NCBI RefSeq assembly: GCF_000003815.2 | Contig: NC_049983.1 | Span: 21,964,468-22,003,672 of the forward strand | Reading direction: 5' to 3' | DNA from: Branchiostoma floridae | Lineage: Eukaryota > Chordata > Leptocardii > Amphioxiformes > Branchiostomatidae | Length of the DNA: 39,205 bases | Part shown: in pieces, positions 29,639 through 39,205 of the stretch | Position numbering within the stretch: the first letter of the stretch is position 1 | How the letters are laid out: the number at the start of each line of letters is the position of its first letter | The notes under the pieces: model-generated | What the model was told of the DNA's origin: nothing | Database searches by the model: none | The model's input: only the letters and a program-made list of their open reading frames with translations | Program-made: the position numbers and the translations under genes

Positions 29639-29922
29639 GGCCGTATGATTAGCGAAGAGTTCGCGATGGGATAATCAGGAGTCGGGGTCAACAACCCGTG
29701 ATGCTGACCCAACATGGCGGCGCCCACAGATCGGACAGAAGGTGTGTGGCGGTCGGCGATATGAGCCTGGAAACTCCTTTCCAAGCATATTCATTCTACG
29801 TAACACGTTCAACAGGTAGGTCCTATAATCCTGACTTCAGTTTTCTCTTTGATAACCAACAATGAAGTATGGAAAAATCATGGTTTGAAAACCCGAAGTA
29901 GCTCATGGGTAACACTCACGGT
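29639..29922 (+). pseudogene. Decayed LINE C-terminal/3' remainder (possible)
   Basis: Sequence after the stop at 29636-29638 still has GC content like the LINE, and shifted frames give LINE-tail-like words with stops. A cacc-free aacatggcggcgcccacag near 29710 looks like a start but the frame closes after 17 codons. Extent uncertain. Confidence 0.35.
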
Positions 29923-29930
29923 CATCTCGC

Positions 29931-30993
29931 TTGGGTTTTCGGAAAAACCTGTCCAGTCCGGAATGCGGAAAACCCTGTCCAGTCTGAAAAGAGGGTCTGC
30001 ATGGGGGTATACGTTGTAAGCTACTAAGTACTAGTATACAACAACATTTTTTATCTTTAATATGGCTAAGCACAGAAATAACATCAACTTGAAGTGTGAC
30101 ACATTTGTCATACAAAAATTATAACTTAACAAAAATCATCCATCATTGTTAACGTTACTTCTGTGCATCATATCAAGGAGCTTATATCAATACTTGATAA
30201 AAGCTCCTTGATCATATAAAAAGTTCTACTCTTTAAGTCTTTGAGACTGAACATGCTATTAGCCTTATGGGATAATTTTACAAATAAAACACATTATTTT
30301 TAGAAGGATACATAGTTCTATATAGCTCACAACTTGTACTAGGGTTTGAAAAATGCCATCTTTGCTTTATTGTAGTGCATTGTAAAATATATGTTATATT
30401 ATAACATTGTGTACTAAAGTCCTGTTGATATTGAAACCTTTCGCAGTCATTCTATTAAACCAGGATTTAAACAGACCAGCTCTCAAAATGAGTGCTGCAC
30501 ACTTATCATTTAAAGAAAACCTTTCAAAGCCTGTTTTTGTAATGTATTGCCAATATTCAACAACCTGAAATTGACGGACACTCACTATCCATTGTTTGAT
30601 GGACAATGGGTGTAATTCTCTCCCCCTTATGTCCTACCAGATAAGTGTTAATTGGGTACTTTGCATTTGACAGAACTGACTTTCTGTGTAGGCATATTGC
30701 ACCTTTGGGTCACTCATTATGCTGCCGATTCTAGAGTTATGAAGAAGAACTTTATTGCACGACAACTGTAGAGGATACAGTGTATGGCATCTTGTTTATA
30801 CAATACATACAGAACAGTTTAACTACATGAGTTACTAGTATCTAAAATATGTGTATCAGTGTAAGTGCTATCTGAAGTACTAGTAATAGTTTTAAGCATT
30901 GCCAGGAACCCCTATGCAGACCCTCTTTCCAGACTGGACAGGGTTTTCCGCCCCATTTCCCTGTCTGGACTGGACAGGTTTTTCCGAAAACCC
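29931..30993. mobile_element. 1.06-kb foldback element with 8-bp duplication
   Basis: The left arm starts ttgggttttcggaaaaacct and the right arm ends tttttccgaaaaccc. Each arm has two copies of cggaaaa(a/c)cctgtccag, followed by gagggtctgcat. The 8-mer catctcgc flanks both sides (29923-29930 and 30994-31001). The interior is AT-rich with no open frame of note and contains the 30174-30210 palindrome. The reverse of 30740-30790 resembles a retroelement tail (gcaataaagttcttcttc). Confidence 0.72.
30174..30210. mobile_element. 37-bp CAAGGAGCTT palindrome with 7-bp duplication
   Basis: caaggagctt and aagctccttg arms with an AT-rich centre. Flanked by atcatat on both sides (30167-30173 and 30211-30217). 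The ends and duplication length match the 9009-10187 element. Confidence 0.72.
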
Positions 30994-31001
30994 CATCTCG
31001 C

Positions 31002-31440
31002 CCCAGGAAAAATCATTTTTGTAAGCCCTGAGCGGTTTATATACTGACGTTGTGGTCACTATATACCCAACTTTCCTTGTCTACTACTACTACTTGTATC
31101 TTAGGTGGTAAAACTAGTCTGCGAATAGTGACACAACCGGGTGCCTAGCCTGGTAATTATAACTATGCCATCGGGAGCTGGTCGCTATCTCTACGGGGCT
31201 GAGAGAGTGGCCCGTCCGCCCAGTTCACCAGCGCACGCCAGGGAACTTTTACGGGGTTAGGTTATTTACAACGCAAAAGCCAAGGTAAACCCCTCTGGTA
31301 CCGAAGTCTCATAGGACATCTAATCAGAAGCAGGCCGACTGGGCCGTCAAACACCCCTTATATCATAATTATAACGAAGCCGACCAGAGGAGAATGGTGA
31401 CCTGACCTGTTTAATACTGTAATTTAACTTAATGTAAGTT
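31002..31440. other. Unassigned, includes a GC-rich repeat-like patch
   Basis: The patch at 31130-31400 (starting ggtgcctagcctggtaatta) is richer in GC than its surroundings and looks repeat-derived, but I cannot place it in a family. Confidence 0.3.
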
Positions 31441-31797
31441 CAGGGCTCGAATTTCGAGTCGAAATACATTTTTCTGCATACATGCACTGGTGCAGGTAAC
31501 ATTGAAAACTACCTGCACCAAACAAATTTTACCTGCACCACTCTGAATTAGGAAGTATGGACCATACTAAAATTGTTGAGGAACCATTGCTATTCCTTCT
31601 TTTATACTTTATTAGGTAGGTGGTAACATTCATTTGCAGCTAATAACAATCAACATACACCTACATCAATGACATTTATGTATAAAAGCCAATGCATGGA
31701 CCAGTGCAGGTTTGGTGCAGGTAGACACCAGAAATACCTGCACAGCTACAATTTTACCTGCACTAACCTGCATATGCAGGTGGTATTTCGACCCCTG
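31441..31797 (-). mobile_element. CAGGGCTCGAAATAC element, TGCAGGTA subfamily, intact
   Basis: It begins cagggctcgaatttcgagtc and ends tatttcgacccctg. 5-bp duplication aagtt (31436-31440 and 31798-31802). Subterminal arrays of acctgca/tgcaggt lie on both sides. In reverse it aligns through its length with 23366-23700. 357 bp, noncoding. Confidence 0.82.
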
Positions 31798-31944
31798 AAG
31801 TTATAAATTAAGTTTAGAGAGTTCCTCAGGCCAGGTATGAATGGCTGGATAAAGGGATATAAGCAATTGAGATACAAACAATTTCTATAATTCATGTAAC
31901 AGTGAGATTCAAACGCCATTAACTAACCAGTCCAATGGGTCCAA

Positions 31945-32098
31945 AAATACCTTTTGGCCTAGTGGTTATGGTGCTTGGTTCGTTAGTTGGTCGGCCTGGG
32001 TTCATTATTCCTGCAGTGAGCCAGGAGACTGTTTCTACTCGCATCATCACGTGATGGTGTGTCCTAGTGCACAATGAATTTTGGATAACAAATAATGT
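31945..32098 (+). mobile_element. tRNA-derived SINE, second family
   Basis: A-box-like tggcctagtggttatggtgc at about 31957-31976 and B-box-like gggttcattattcc at about 31998-32011 give a Pol III promoter layout. The tail runs to ggataacaaataat. No matching tail with the 11683 SINE. Confidence 0.65.
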
Positions 32099-32159
32099 CT
32101 TCTTCTTCCTTTGAGTGCCATACCTGATTAGGTTGAGGGCTCAGGCACTGGGGTGAGGG

Positions 32160-32460
32160 TGGGGTAATTTTCTAGGTGTACTGATGCAGGTGGTTTGTGG
32201 GGCTGGTTGGTGGCTGGTGGCTTTTGGCTCCTCAGTGGGCAGGGGCTCCACTCCCTGACCGGCACTCTGCTGTGTGGTGGCAAGAACCTGCAGCCTTTGG
32301 TTGAAGTAAATGACTGGTATGGAGGGCATTCTTATATGCCTCCCAGTTTTTGGCGTGGACTATATATTCCGGGAGGGCATTCCAATCGCGTGATGTTTGA
32401 TGTAAAAAGAATATCGGTGGTAATCAGTTCTTGATGAAGGAATCCAAAATGCCAGGCTGT
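32160..32460 (-). pseudogene. LINE (CR1/L2-like) ORF2 C-terminal fragment
   Basis: Minus-strand reading YSFLHQTSRDWNALPEYIVH then AKNWEAYKNAL has the RDWN.LP......SFK/AYK...L signature found near the C-terminus of many CR1/L2-like polyproteins. The frame then runs to a stop at 32232-32234. The RT core is absent. Confidence 0.7.
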
Positions 32461-32538
32461 TATCTGTGTTCAACCTAAAGCATCTAATTACATTACACAA
32501 AAGAGTTGACTGTCTAACTGTTTCTTTAAGTAGCTCAC

Positions 32539-32940
32539 TAAGGGTGGGTACCGGTTTTTCTTAATGTTAATGGACCGGTCCAGAAAAAAACGAACCTGAA
32601 AAAAATTGGTGGACCGGTTGTTGGACCTATTGGAAAATGAACAGGCATTCACACGTTTTGGGGCCTACCGGTCAATGAAAATAACAAGAGCGAAGTAGAA
32701 TAGAGCCTATAGTCAGTTTTACAGTCAGTCGTACAGAGGCAGTTAGCCTTGTAGGATTTTAAAAAGCCAGTGGGAATCAAACACTCCACAAAACAGATTT
32801 CTTTGTAGCGAAATATGGACCGTTGTTTTGAGTATTGTCCATTCACAAGTTTCGACATACTGAATCAGGTCCAGGTTCAGGTCCAGACCAGGACCTGATC
32901 CTCTGGACCTGAACCGGACCTCGGTACCCACCCCTTATAA
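32539..32940. mobile_element. hAT-like element, 402 bp
   Basis: Ends taagggtgggtaccgg and cggtacccaccccttataa. Exact 8-bp duplication tagctcac (32531-32538 and 32941-32948). Like the 14545-15238 element it has repeated (g)gacctgaaccgg words near its right end and a ggtacc core in the TIR, so the two may be related. Confidence 0.78.
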
Positions 32941-33077
32941 TAGCTCACTAATATTGCCTTGTGGAAAAGTGCATTCAAACCAGTCAATATATCAAAAGCT
33001 ACGTTTGTTTGAGATTAGGAAGGTTAACCTAGGATGATGCAGTGAACATCACAGGACATCCTTTGATTGTGGTGTTA

Positions 33078-33099
33078 TATATATATATATATATATATC
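33078..33099. repeat. (AT)n microsatellite
   Basis: Pure TA dinucleotide run. Confidence 0.9.
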
Positions 33100-33577
33100 A
33101 TATACTTGCATCATTGAATTTATAACCTCCTCGCTTGCATATACGATACAGGAAGCAAAATATGCCCTCCTCAATAAGTGATGAAATCATGAAACACAGA
33201 TGTGCTACTTGCATACATTGTAGTATTGATGTTTAAACTTTAATTGTCTGCTTAATCCTTGAGCAAATCTGTGACTGTTATTATGATAGTTTACTTCAAA
33301 TGCTAAGTTTGTTGAAATGATGATTGATAGGAATCCTGTTCTCACTTAAACAATATACAAAATGCTGTTGCCAGGATTTATGACTTGATATGGAGACAGT
33401 TATAGGCAACACCAAGTTGCTTTCTTCATTTTCCACATCACCTATTGTGTTTTATGATTCACCACATCTCTATTATTGATGGCTTGGAATTTATAGCCAT
33501 GGGGAAAAAAGGCCACTGATATGAAGTATTGAGATATCAGCCAAAAATGTGACATTTCACTTCCCAGGCTTTTTAAT
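33100..33577. other. AT-rich, no feature seen
   Basis: No exon, element boundary or repeat could be supported here. Confidence 0.4.
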
Positions 33578-33720
33578 GAATGAACGAATGAAGACCTTTA
33601 TTGAACAGTTTTGCCCAACCGAGCTAGGTACAGGTCACAACAAGTCAAAACATGTATATACATAAAAGTATCACAAATCTAGTCTAACACAGAAGTTCTA
33701 ATAGTTTGGCAGGTAAAGCC
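33578..33720 (-). mobile_element. Retroelement 3' end, reverse orientation
   Basis: aatgaatgaacgaatgaaga followed by cctttattgaacagttttgcccaac reads, in reverse, as a LINE 3' end with AATAAAGG and an (ATTC)n tail, a common form in chordate CR1-group elements. Confidence 0.5.
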
Positions 33721-33763
33721 AAATTGGCTGAGGCCCTGACAGATGATGTCACTCAGATGGCAC

Positions 33764-33790
33764 CAAGGAGGTTTTTTTTTTACCTCCTTG
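33764..33790. repeat. 27-bp CAAGGA palindrome with T9 centre
   Basis: caaggaggt, a T run, and acctccttg. Confidence 0.7.
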
Positions 33791-36660
33791 GCTCACTCAT
33801 TGCTTTCGTACACTGTGTAAGGTGGTTTCTACCTGTCACCCAAATCAGGCAATTTCAAACCTAAAATCCCTATATAATGAGAACAAGTCAGAAACTCCAT
33901 TGGATTTGGAGGTATGCTTATTGTCTAACTCAGTTGTGATATTCATGTCAGTTCCCCATGCCCACACCCTTGAAACTCCTTTCTTCCCCTATACAACAAA
34001 TGTATCAGTTATTGATCTTGCTATATACCAGATAGAAATTTTTTGCAGTACCTCGTAATTGTTACCGTACCCCCTGGAAATACTGACTGTATTCAATAAT
34101 TCTTAACGTTCCCGCTAGAAATTCTTGCTGTACCTGTTCTCCATCCACAGGTGTAGCACAGTGGTATAACTCTGTTATGGTATGATTTATCAGGCATGAC
34201 AAGACATACTAGGAATGTGTATGGGTGCTCGGCAGTGAAATCAGTACCATCTTTGTTTTGAAAGCCTCTCCATGTCATGTTCTCTGCATAAGATACCTGA
34301 AACCTTTAGTTTACTCTGTTTTGATATTCAATTGTCCCTGTTATGCTGTTCAGGTCTGGACTTGTACCTAAACCTCTGTAACTGATTACTGTACCAGTAC
34401 CTGATAGTACATCTACATGTAGTTACACATCCCTAGCTAGTTCATTCAAATACCCTTATGATAAATGACTCCCCCACTACCAACTGACTGGTCACTAATT
34501 TCCATAGTCTATGCAGGGACATTAACTTTTGACACTGTTTCACAGCTGAAACTCAACTTTGCAGAAAAACATGGAAAGCCAGAGTTAGGGTCAATATGAT
34601 TATTATGATAAATCATAAGATAATCCCTGGGCTCGAAATACTGGGTATGTATACATGCACTCAGGCTACATGTCTGTTGATTTGATTACATGGATGACAT
34701 CCGAATTCGATGCATCAACTTTCAGCTGTCCAAAGTAGCTGAGAAATTAGCAAACTGTTGTAAATTGCAAAATATTATGAAACAGATACTTATGTAGTAC
34801 AATAACAAAGTCAGTTCCAATAACTGATTAAGTCAAAGAAGGTGTTTAGGAACAAATATGAATAATATGTTGTATGAAATGAATATATTGTTGAATGTTG
34901 TTGAATGAAATGAATATGTTGTTCAATATACCATACTTTGGTTTCAGAATTATACCATACAGTACTTAAGTTTAGTCTGGTATCCTTTCTGACCACTTCA
35001 ATCTCACAATAAAGGCATTTTTGTGAAAGGTTTTTGATTGGCGCACTGAATTTTTTGCGCTTTGTGTGTTTCACCCCAAATATATACGAAGAAATAGATT
35101 CTGAAGTTCTTTTGACTGATACCATTTTTTTTAACTGCTCATGTACTACGTATGTCCTTTTACCGGGCCCTTTTACCTAACTACCTACCTAGTCCCTTGA
35201 CCTCCAAGTCCTTTTAGGTAGGATTTTACAAACTTGTACATGCATATACATGTAGGTGGCATATCACTATCAGTACGAGTTAGGTGGATCTAAATCTGCT
35301 GAGGTAGACGATTGCAGTCCCAAAGGTTTTCATATGTTCATGTTCATCCTTAATCATGGTTTAATAATAACTAGTCAGCACCACCTTATGGTGAGAAGTA
35401 AACCAGTCATTATTGTCCCAGGAAAGTAGTAATAGGATGTACATCTATAGGCAGGTTACAAAAACTTTGGTTGTGGTCAATGAAAGCAGAATATCATCCT
35501 ATACCAGATGTTATGATTAGGAATTGCATTTTCCATGAGAAATATCATATTACTTTATTGGATAATTCCTATCTATAAGCATAGTTTCTTTTTAAAATAT
35601 CAAAAGTAAGCAATATAGTCAAAATGCTGTAAACTTTTAGCTAAACATAATCCATTTTGTTAGTAACCCATGATACACTTGACATTGAACACACCACTTG
35701 TTCATTCATGGCCAGATCACATCACTTCTTACATTTGTGTGTACTCTATATTATTTTTGCACCTGTCATGAAGCACTAATGATAATTAGCCAAGCTGATA
35801 TTTCATATCATTCAACTTTGAATCAATACTGTGCGATAGGTGACACCCAGGCACAGGATGGTCCAGTCCTGTTCACGAATACTGGTATCAATGTTAACTG
35901 TCTGAATCAGGCTCCAAGGGGGTGTTTGTACTCAATCTACTGAATTCACCAGAAGACCATTAGGGCCAATCCAGATTCTGACAGTTCATATCAAGATTGG
36001 CAACTTGTGATCAATCATTGGGCCTGTGCCTGACCTTTAGGGTAAATCCAGTGGTATGAAAGAGTCTCTGATTAAATTGTCACAACTTGATTATACATTA
36101 AATATATAATAGACCTGAATTGAAGATCCTAGCAAAGTTGTTTTATGTTGGCTCTAGCACATGTGCCTGTGAGTGATAGAGTATTGCCATTAGGTGTGGT
36201 GCAATATTGTATTACAAGCATGCAGAGCTCTGCAGCTTGTTGTACCATAGGCATTATATTCATCATGACATGAGAACTCTAGCTACAGAAACACTAACAG
36301 ACTAAAACAGTACTCTCTTTTATTGTAAAAGAAGACCAGGATAAGAGCCAATTATAAAACTTGTGCTATAACTTTTTTTATTCATCATTTTTACTAATTT
36401 TGAGTTATCATGTCACCTGTGTGGAACAGCATTGCAAAGTGGGACTTTGCTAAGTTGACTTATTTTTTTCTAAAAATGAAATGGGTGTTAGTGCCAATCC
36501 CTGTTATTTTGACAATGACTACCAATATACTTTATTGTGCAGAAGTATAGCAAAATACACCCAATAGAATCCTTTTCAAGAACTAATAGTAATCAAACAT
36601 ATTTGTAATTAGTATACAGAGGTTTTTGAGGCACATTTAATGTAATACATTATGTATTAC
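33791..36660. other. Long AT-rich stretch, no supported gene
   Basis: It could hold introns of the gene whose terminal exon lies at 37272, but no exon is convincing. A short frame at 35840-35940 following an ag acceptor is too weak to call. A fragment of the CAGGGCTCGAAATAC ends (ctgggctcgaaatactgggt) occurs at about 34627-34646. Confidence 0.4.
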
Positions 36661-36694
36661 CAAACAAATCAAAACATTATGAATATGACTCTAT

Positions 36695-37014
36695 GAGTGT
36701 GAATGTGTGTGTATCTCTGTGTATGTGCATGTTTTTGTGAATAAGAGTGTGTGCGCGTTTGTGTCTGTTCATATTTGTGTGTGTGTTTGACTGTGAGTGT
36801 GTGTATGTGTATGTGTATGTGTGTGTGCTCTCTCGGGCATTTGTGTGTGAGTGTGTGTAAGAGTATGTGTGTGTGTGTGTGAATGACTCTGTGTGTGTGT
36901 GTGTGAGTGTGTGGCACTGTGTGTGTGTGTGTGTGAGTGTCTGTGTGTGTGTGTGTGTGTGAGTGCGTGTGTGTGTCTGTGTGTGGGGGGGGGGCATGTG
37001 TGTGTGGGTGTGTT
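36695..37014. repeat. (TG)n-rich microsatellite cluster
   Basis: About 300 bases of interrupted GTGT repeats ending in a G run. His/Thr- and Cys/Val-rich frames over it are artefacts. Confidence 0.95.
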
Positions 37015-37271
37015 TACAAATTTAGCTTTTCTACAGTTTCTGATGGGTGATGAGCCACAGAGACATGTGTCAAAAGTTATATCTGCAGGAGAAAATTGAT
37101 ACATCTCAGTAGTGTCTTTGTTGCCATAGATCACAAGATACTAATCAGATACCCTTTTATGCCTACCATAAGCACCAAGAACAATGCAATACAGTGTCTC
37201 TGTTAACGTATCTTTCACCAGAATCATGTCCATCACAACTAATGTATATTTTTGTGTTGCTGTTGCTATAG

Positions 37272-37367
37272 GTGCTGATGATACTCAACCCAGTCAGGCC
37301 ACCAGTGTGTTATCTGTACACATGGGATGGCAGCAGACGAGAAGCTGATTATGCAGAAATGGATTAA
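37272..37367 (+). CDS. Probable terminal coding exon of an unrecognised gene
   Basis: After a strong acceptor (ttgtgttgctgttgctatag) an open frame in phase 0 reads VLMILNPVRPPVCYLYTWDG then SRREADYAEMD and TAA. The start is hydrophobic and the end acidic, which could be a membrane-proximal C-terminus, but I recognise no family. Support comes from the acceptor, the balanced codon choice, and the AT-rich tract with a poly(A) signal about 1 kb on. Upstream exons were not found. It could be a chance frame. Confidence 0.45.
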   Translation: MLMILNPVRPPVCYLYTWDGSRREADYAEMD

Positions 37368-38383
37368 CCTGTTTCTGCATGGAGGAGTCATCCATGAACA
37401 CCAACTAAGTCCCGGTAGTAATTAAGAAAAATGCAGCAAGGTACAGTCTGTACTGTGGAAAAGTTAAGCAACTGGTAGAAGTGTATATAGATTAAAAATA
37501 TGCAGTGTGCTGTGTTTGTAATTGTTACATTGCCATTGATACATCAGATGCTTTGGGAATCTTTGGATTGAAGATGTAATAGAAAATGTTGCAGCTAATA
37601 CCTAATGTATCACCATTAATGCAATGTTGTGAGAAACCATTTTGCATGTAATTACAGTAACTTGCATTATATATTCCATAACTATATATGCTTAACTTGC
37701 ATTATATATTCCATAACTATATATGCTTTCAGTAACTGTAATTGTAAGCAGGACTGATTGAAAAGGATCAGTGACTTTTTGATGTTCTGTGTTTTACCAT
37801 ATATTCCATATATTGAACAGCCTTAGAATGTATTAAAGGTAACTATAGGGAAGGATAGAATCATTATACTATTTATGGATGTGTGTTTCAGATGTTCTGT
37901 CAAAAATAGGTGTATGAGCAGTTCCTGGTGAATAGATTTTAAATCACAGAATTTCATGTTTATAGTGCAGTACGTGCTTTTCACCATAACCTGTACACAG
38001 TCATGTATGAGGTCACTGTCAATGTAAGACATTGTATGTGTTGAGACCTAGTGTGAGTCTTGCTGAGCAATACTGCCACTCAAGCACATGATGATAGGGG
38101 TAACAAGAACAGGGAATTGATGGTTAAGAAGCTTTTATTTTTCTTTTGTTTTGTGTGAATATAATCTGAATAATTTGGATTTATCTATTTTTCCATATCA
38201 GTTTATTATGTAACTGTATGAATTTTCCTTCGTGGCAAATTACATATACAAAACATACAGTAAGTGCAAAGACATGCAAGGATTATATCCAAATGTATGA
38301 AAAGTGTTGGCCTTTCTTTTCCAAGTATTGGATCCCCTAAATTTGTCAATCTTTACTTTGCAGTCAAGTCATCATGAAATAAA
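37368..38383 (+). other. Candidate 3'UTR with poly(A) signal
   Basis: AT-rich, no open frame of note. AATAAA at 38378-38383 is followed by GT-rich sequence. Contains a 35-bp exact tandem duplication at about 37660-37729. Confidence 0.35.
37660..37729. repeat. 35-bp tandem duplication
   Basis: Two adjacent copies of a unit starting aacttgcattatatattcca. Confidence 0.9.
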
Positions 38384-39205
38384 CAGTGGTCTTGATAAAC
38401 ACAGTGAGTCATTAGCTTTATGAGTCAATGGTTTAAGGGCAGGTAAGCAGTCATCAAGATTCCTTATTTAAGGATGAATCAGATTGTTTTAACTTACCAA
38501 GGTGATGTAAGGACTCGAAAACAAATCCACCATATGCACAGTCTTGAAGTTGTCATGTTGTCAAGTGACACCGAATCTAAGGACATTGCAAATTTCTTTA
38601 AAGTTTTGTTTTTGATATGGTACATGTATCTCTTCTATTAAACAAAATGTTTTGCTAGCACATCTGTGTATATTATTATTATTACCTCCATAATATATTC
38701 ATGGAGGTTATATTTTCACTTAGTCTAGCGCTTATGTGTGTGTGTGTGTGTGTGTGTGTTTCTGTCTAAATAATTCAAGAATGGCTGAATGGATTGGTTT
38801 GATACTAAGTGTGTTGGAATGGCTGAATGGATTGGTTTGATACTAAGTGTGTTGGTGGGATGTGAACGATTTTTGGCCCCCTAGCGACATCTTCCTTTGA
38901 TACTGCCGTGGAAATTCAATTTTTTCCATATATCTTGTGTTGTGAACAAGGTATGGACTCGATGTGTTAATTAGATACCTCTGGAAGAAGTTGTGTAAGT
39001 TTGGACATTTTGTGTATTAGATAAAATCCACAAAGGATAACTCAAGATAGGTGTAAGTTGCAAATAACGGATTTTAATGATTGTATGTAGGTGGCTTAAA
39101 TATACAAAATGAAATATTAATTATGCAAAATGGGGGTCATTTGCATGATGAATGAGAATATTCCATTATATTAGATTTTCAATGCATCTCTTATCACGAA
39201 CATGG
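38384..39205. other. Right flank, repeats only
   Basis: Holds a (GT)n run (38735-38760), a small hairpin (acctccat at 38684-38691 and its complement at 38701-38708), and a 38-bp tandem duplication at about 38780-38853. No gene seen. Confidence 0.5.
38780..38853. repeat. 38-bp tandem duplication
   Basis: Two adjacent copies of a unit beginning aatggctgaatggattggtt. Confidence 0.9.

Noticed and set aside
29903-30115. 70-codon minus-strand frame
   Set aside because: Falls in the arm of the 29931-30993 foldback element.
35698-35943. 81-codon plus-strand frame upstream of the 37272 exon
   Set aside because: No good splice borders and no recognisable similarity; composition is like the surrounding AT-rich DNA.
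36669-37134. His/Thr-rich and Cys/Val-rich frames
   Set aside because: Translations of a (TG)n microsatellite.

Overview
The window looks like a draft-assembly segment of a lancelet (amphioxus, Branchiostoma-like) genome. Three things point that way: intron-split genes with animal orthologues at high protein similarity, very dense small DNA transposons, tRNA-derived SINEs and CR1/L2-like LINE scraps, and three runs of N (3447-4169, 13200-13735, 26881-26980). The species call is an inference; the eukaryotic, metazoan nature is certain.

Three genes are supported. (1) At the left edge, the last two coding exons of LSM3 (plus strand, 242-337 and 629-715), a core subunit of the LSm1-7 and LSm2-8 rings in mRNA decay and U6 snRNP. 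(2) From about 6.5 to 26.1 kb on the minus strand, 24 exons of a sortilin (SORT1) orthologue, tail-to-tail with LSM3. Intron phases join cleanly at every junction that can be tested. They encode most of the ten-bladed VPS10 propeller, the ten-cysteine 10CC module, one transmembrane helix and a short cytosolic tail with a YxxPhi signal. The exon(s) for the signal peptide and propeptide were not found, and the 5' end of one exon is hidden in the 13.2-13.7 kb gap. (3) At 37272-37367 (plus), a probable terminal exon of an unrecognised gene, followed by an AT-rich 3'UTR-like tract with a poly(A) signal at 38378.

The rest is a mobile-element graveyard lying in sortilin introns and the flanks. The largest coding piece is a 5'-truncated LINE reverse transcriptase (28.1-29.6 kb, FADD catalytic motif intact but C-terminal end decayed). 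Other LINE scraps lie at 5.9, 12.0 and 32.3 kb, and tRNA-derived SINEs at 11.7, 25.1 and 32.0 kb. Many non-autonomous DNA elements can be delimited to the base by terminal inverted repeats and target-site duplications: 8 bp hAT-like (4.4, 14.5, 16.5, 32.5 kb), 5 bp (19.0, 31.4 kb), 9 bp (19.05, 25.85 kb), 7 bp (9.0, 30.2 kb), and TTA PIF/Harbinger-like (22.5 kb).

The most unusual signals are: an element whose interior carries GAAT/ATTC words about every 10 bases for hundreds of bases (17.4-17.95 kb); two related 360-bp element families whose subterminal repeat word has been exchanged in concert; and a family of 27-42 bp palindromes with CAAGGA...TCCTTG ends, one of which has the same 7-bp target duplication as a 1.18-kb element with the same ends. 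In sortilin itself, two adjacent in-frame exons encode a Tyr/Asp/Ser-rich loop not seen in the vertebrate protein and could be alternatively spliced.
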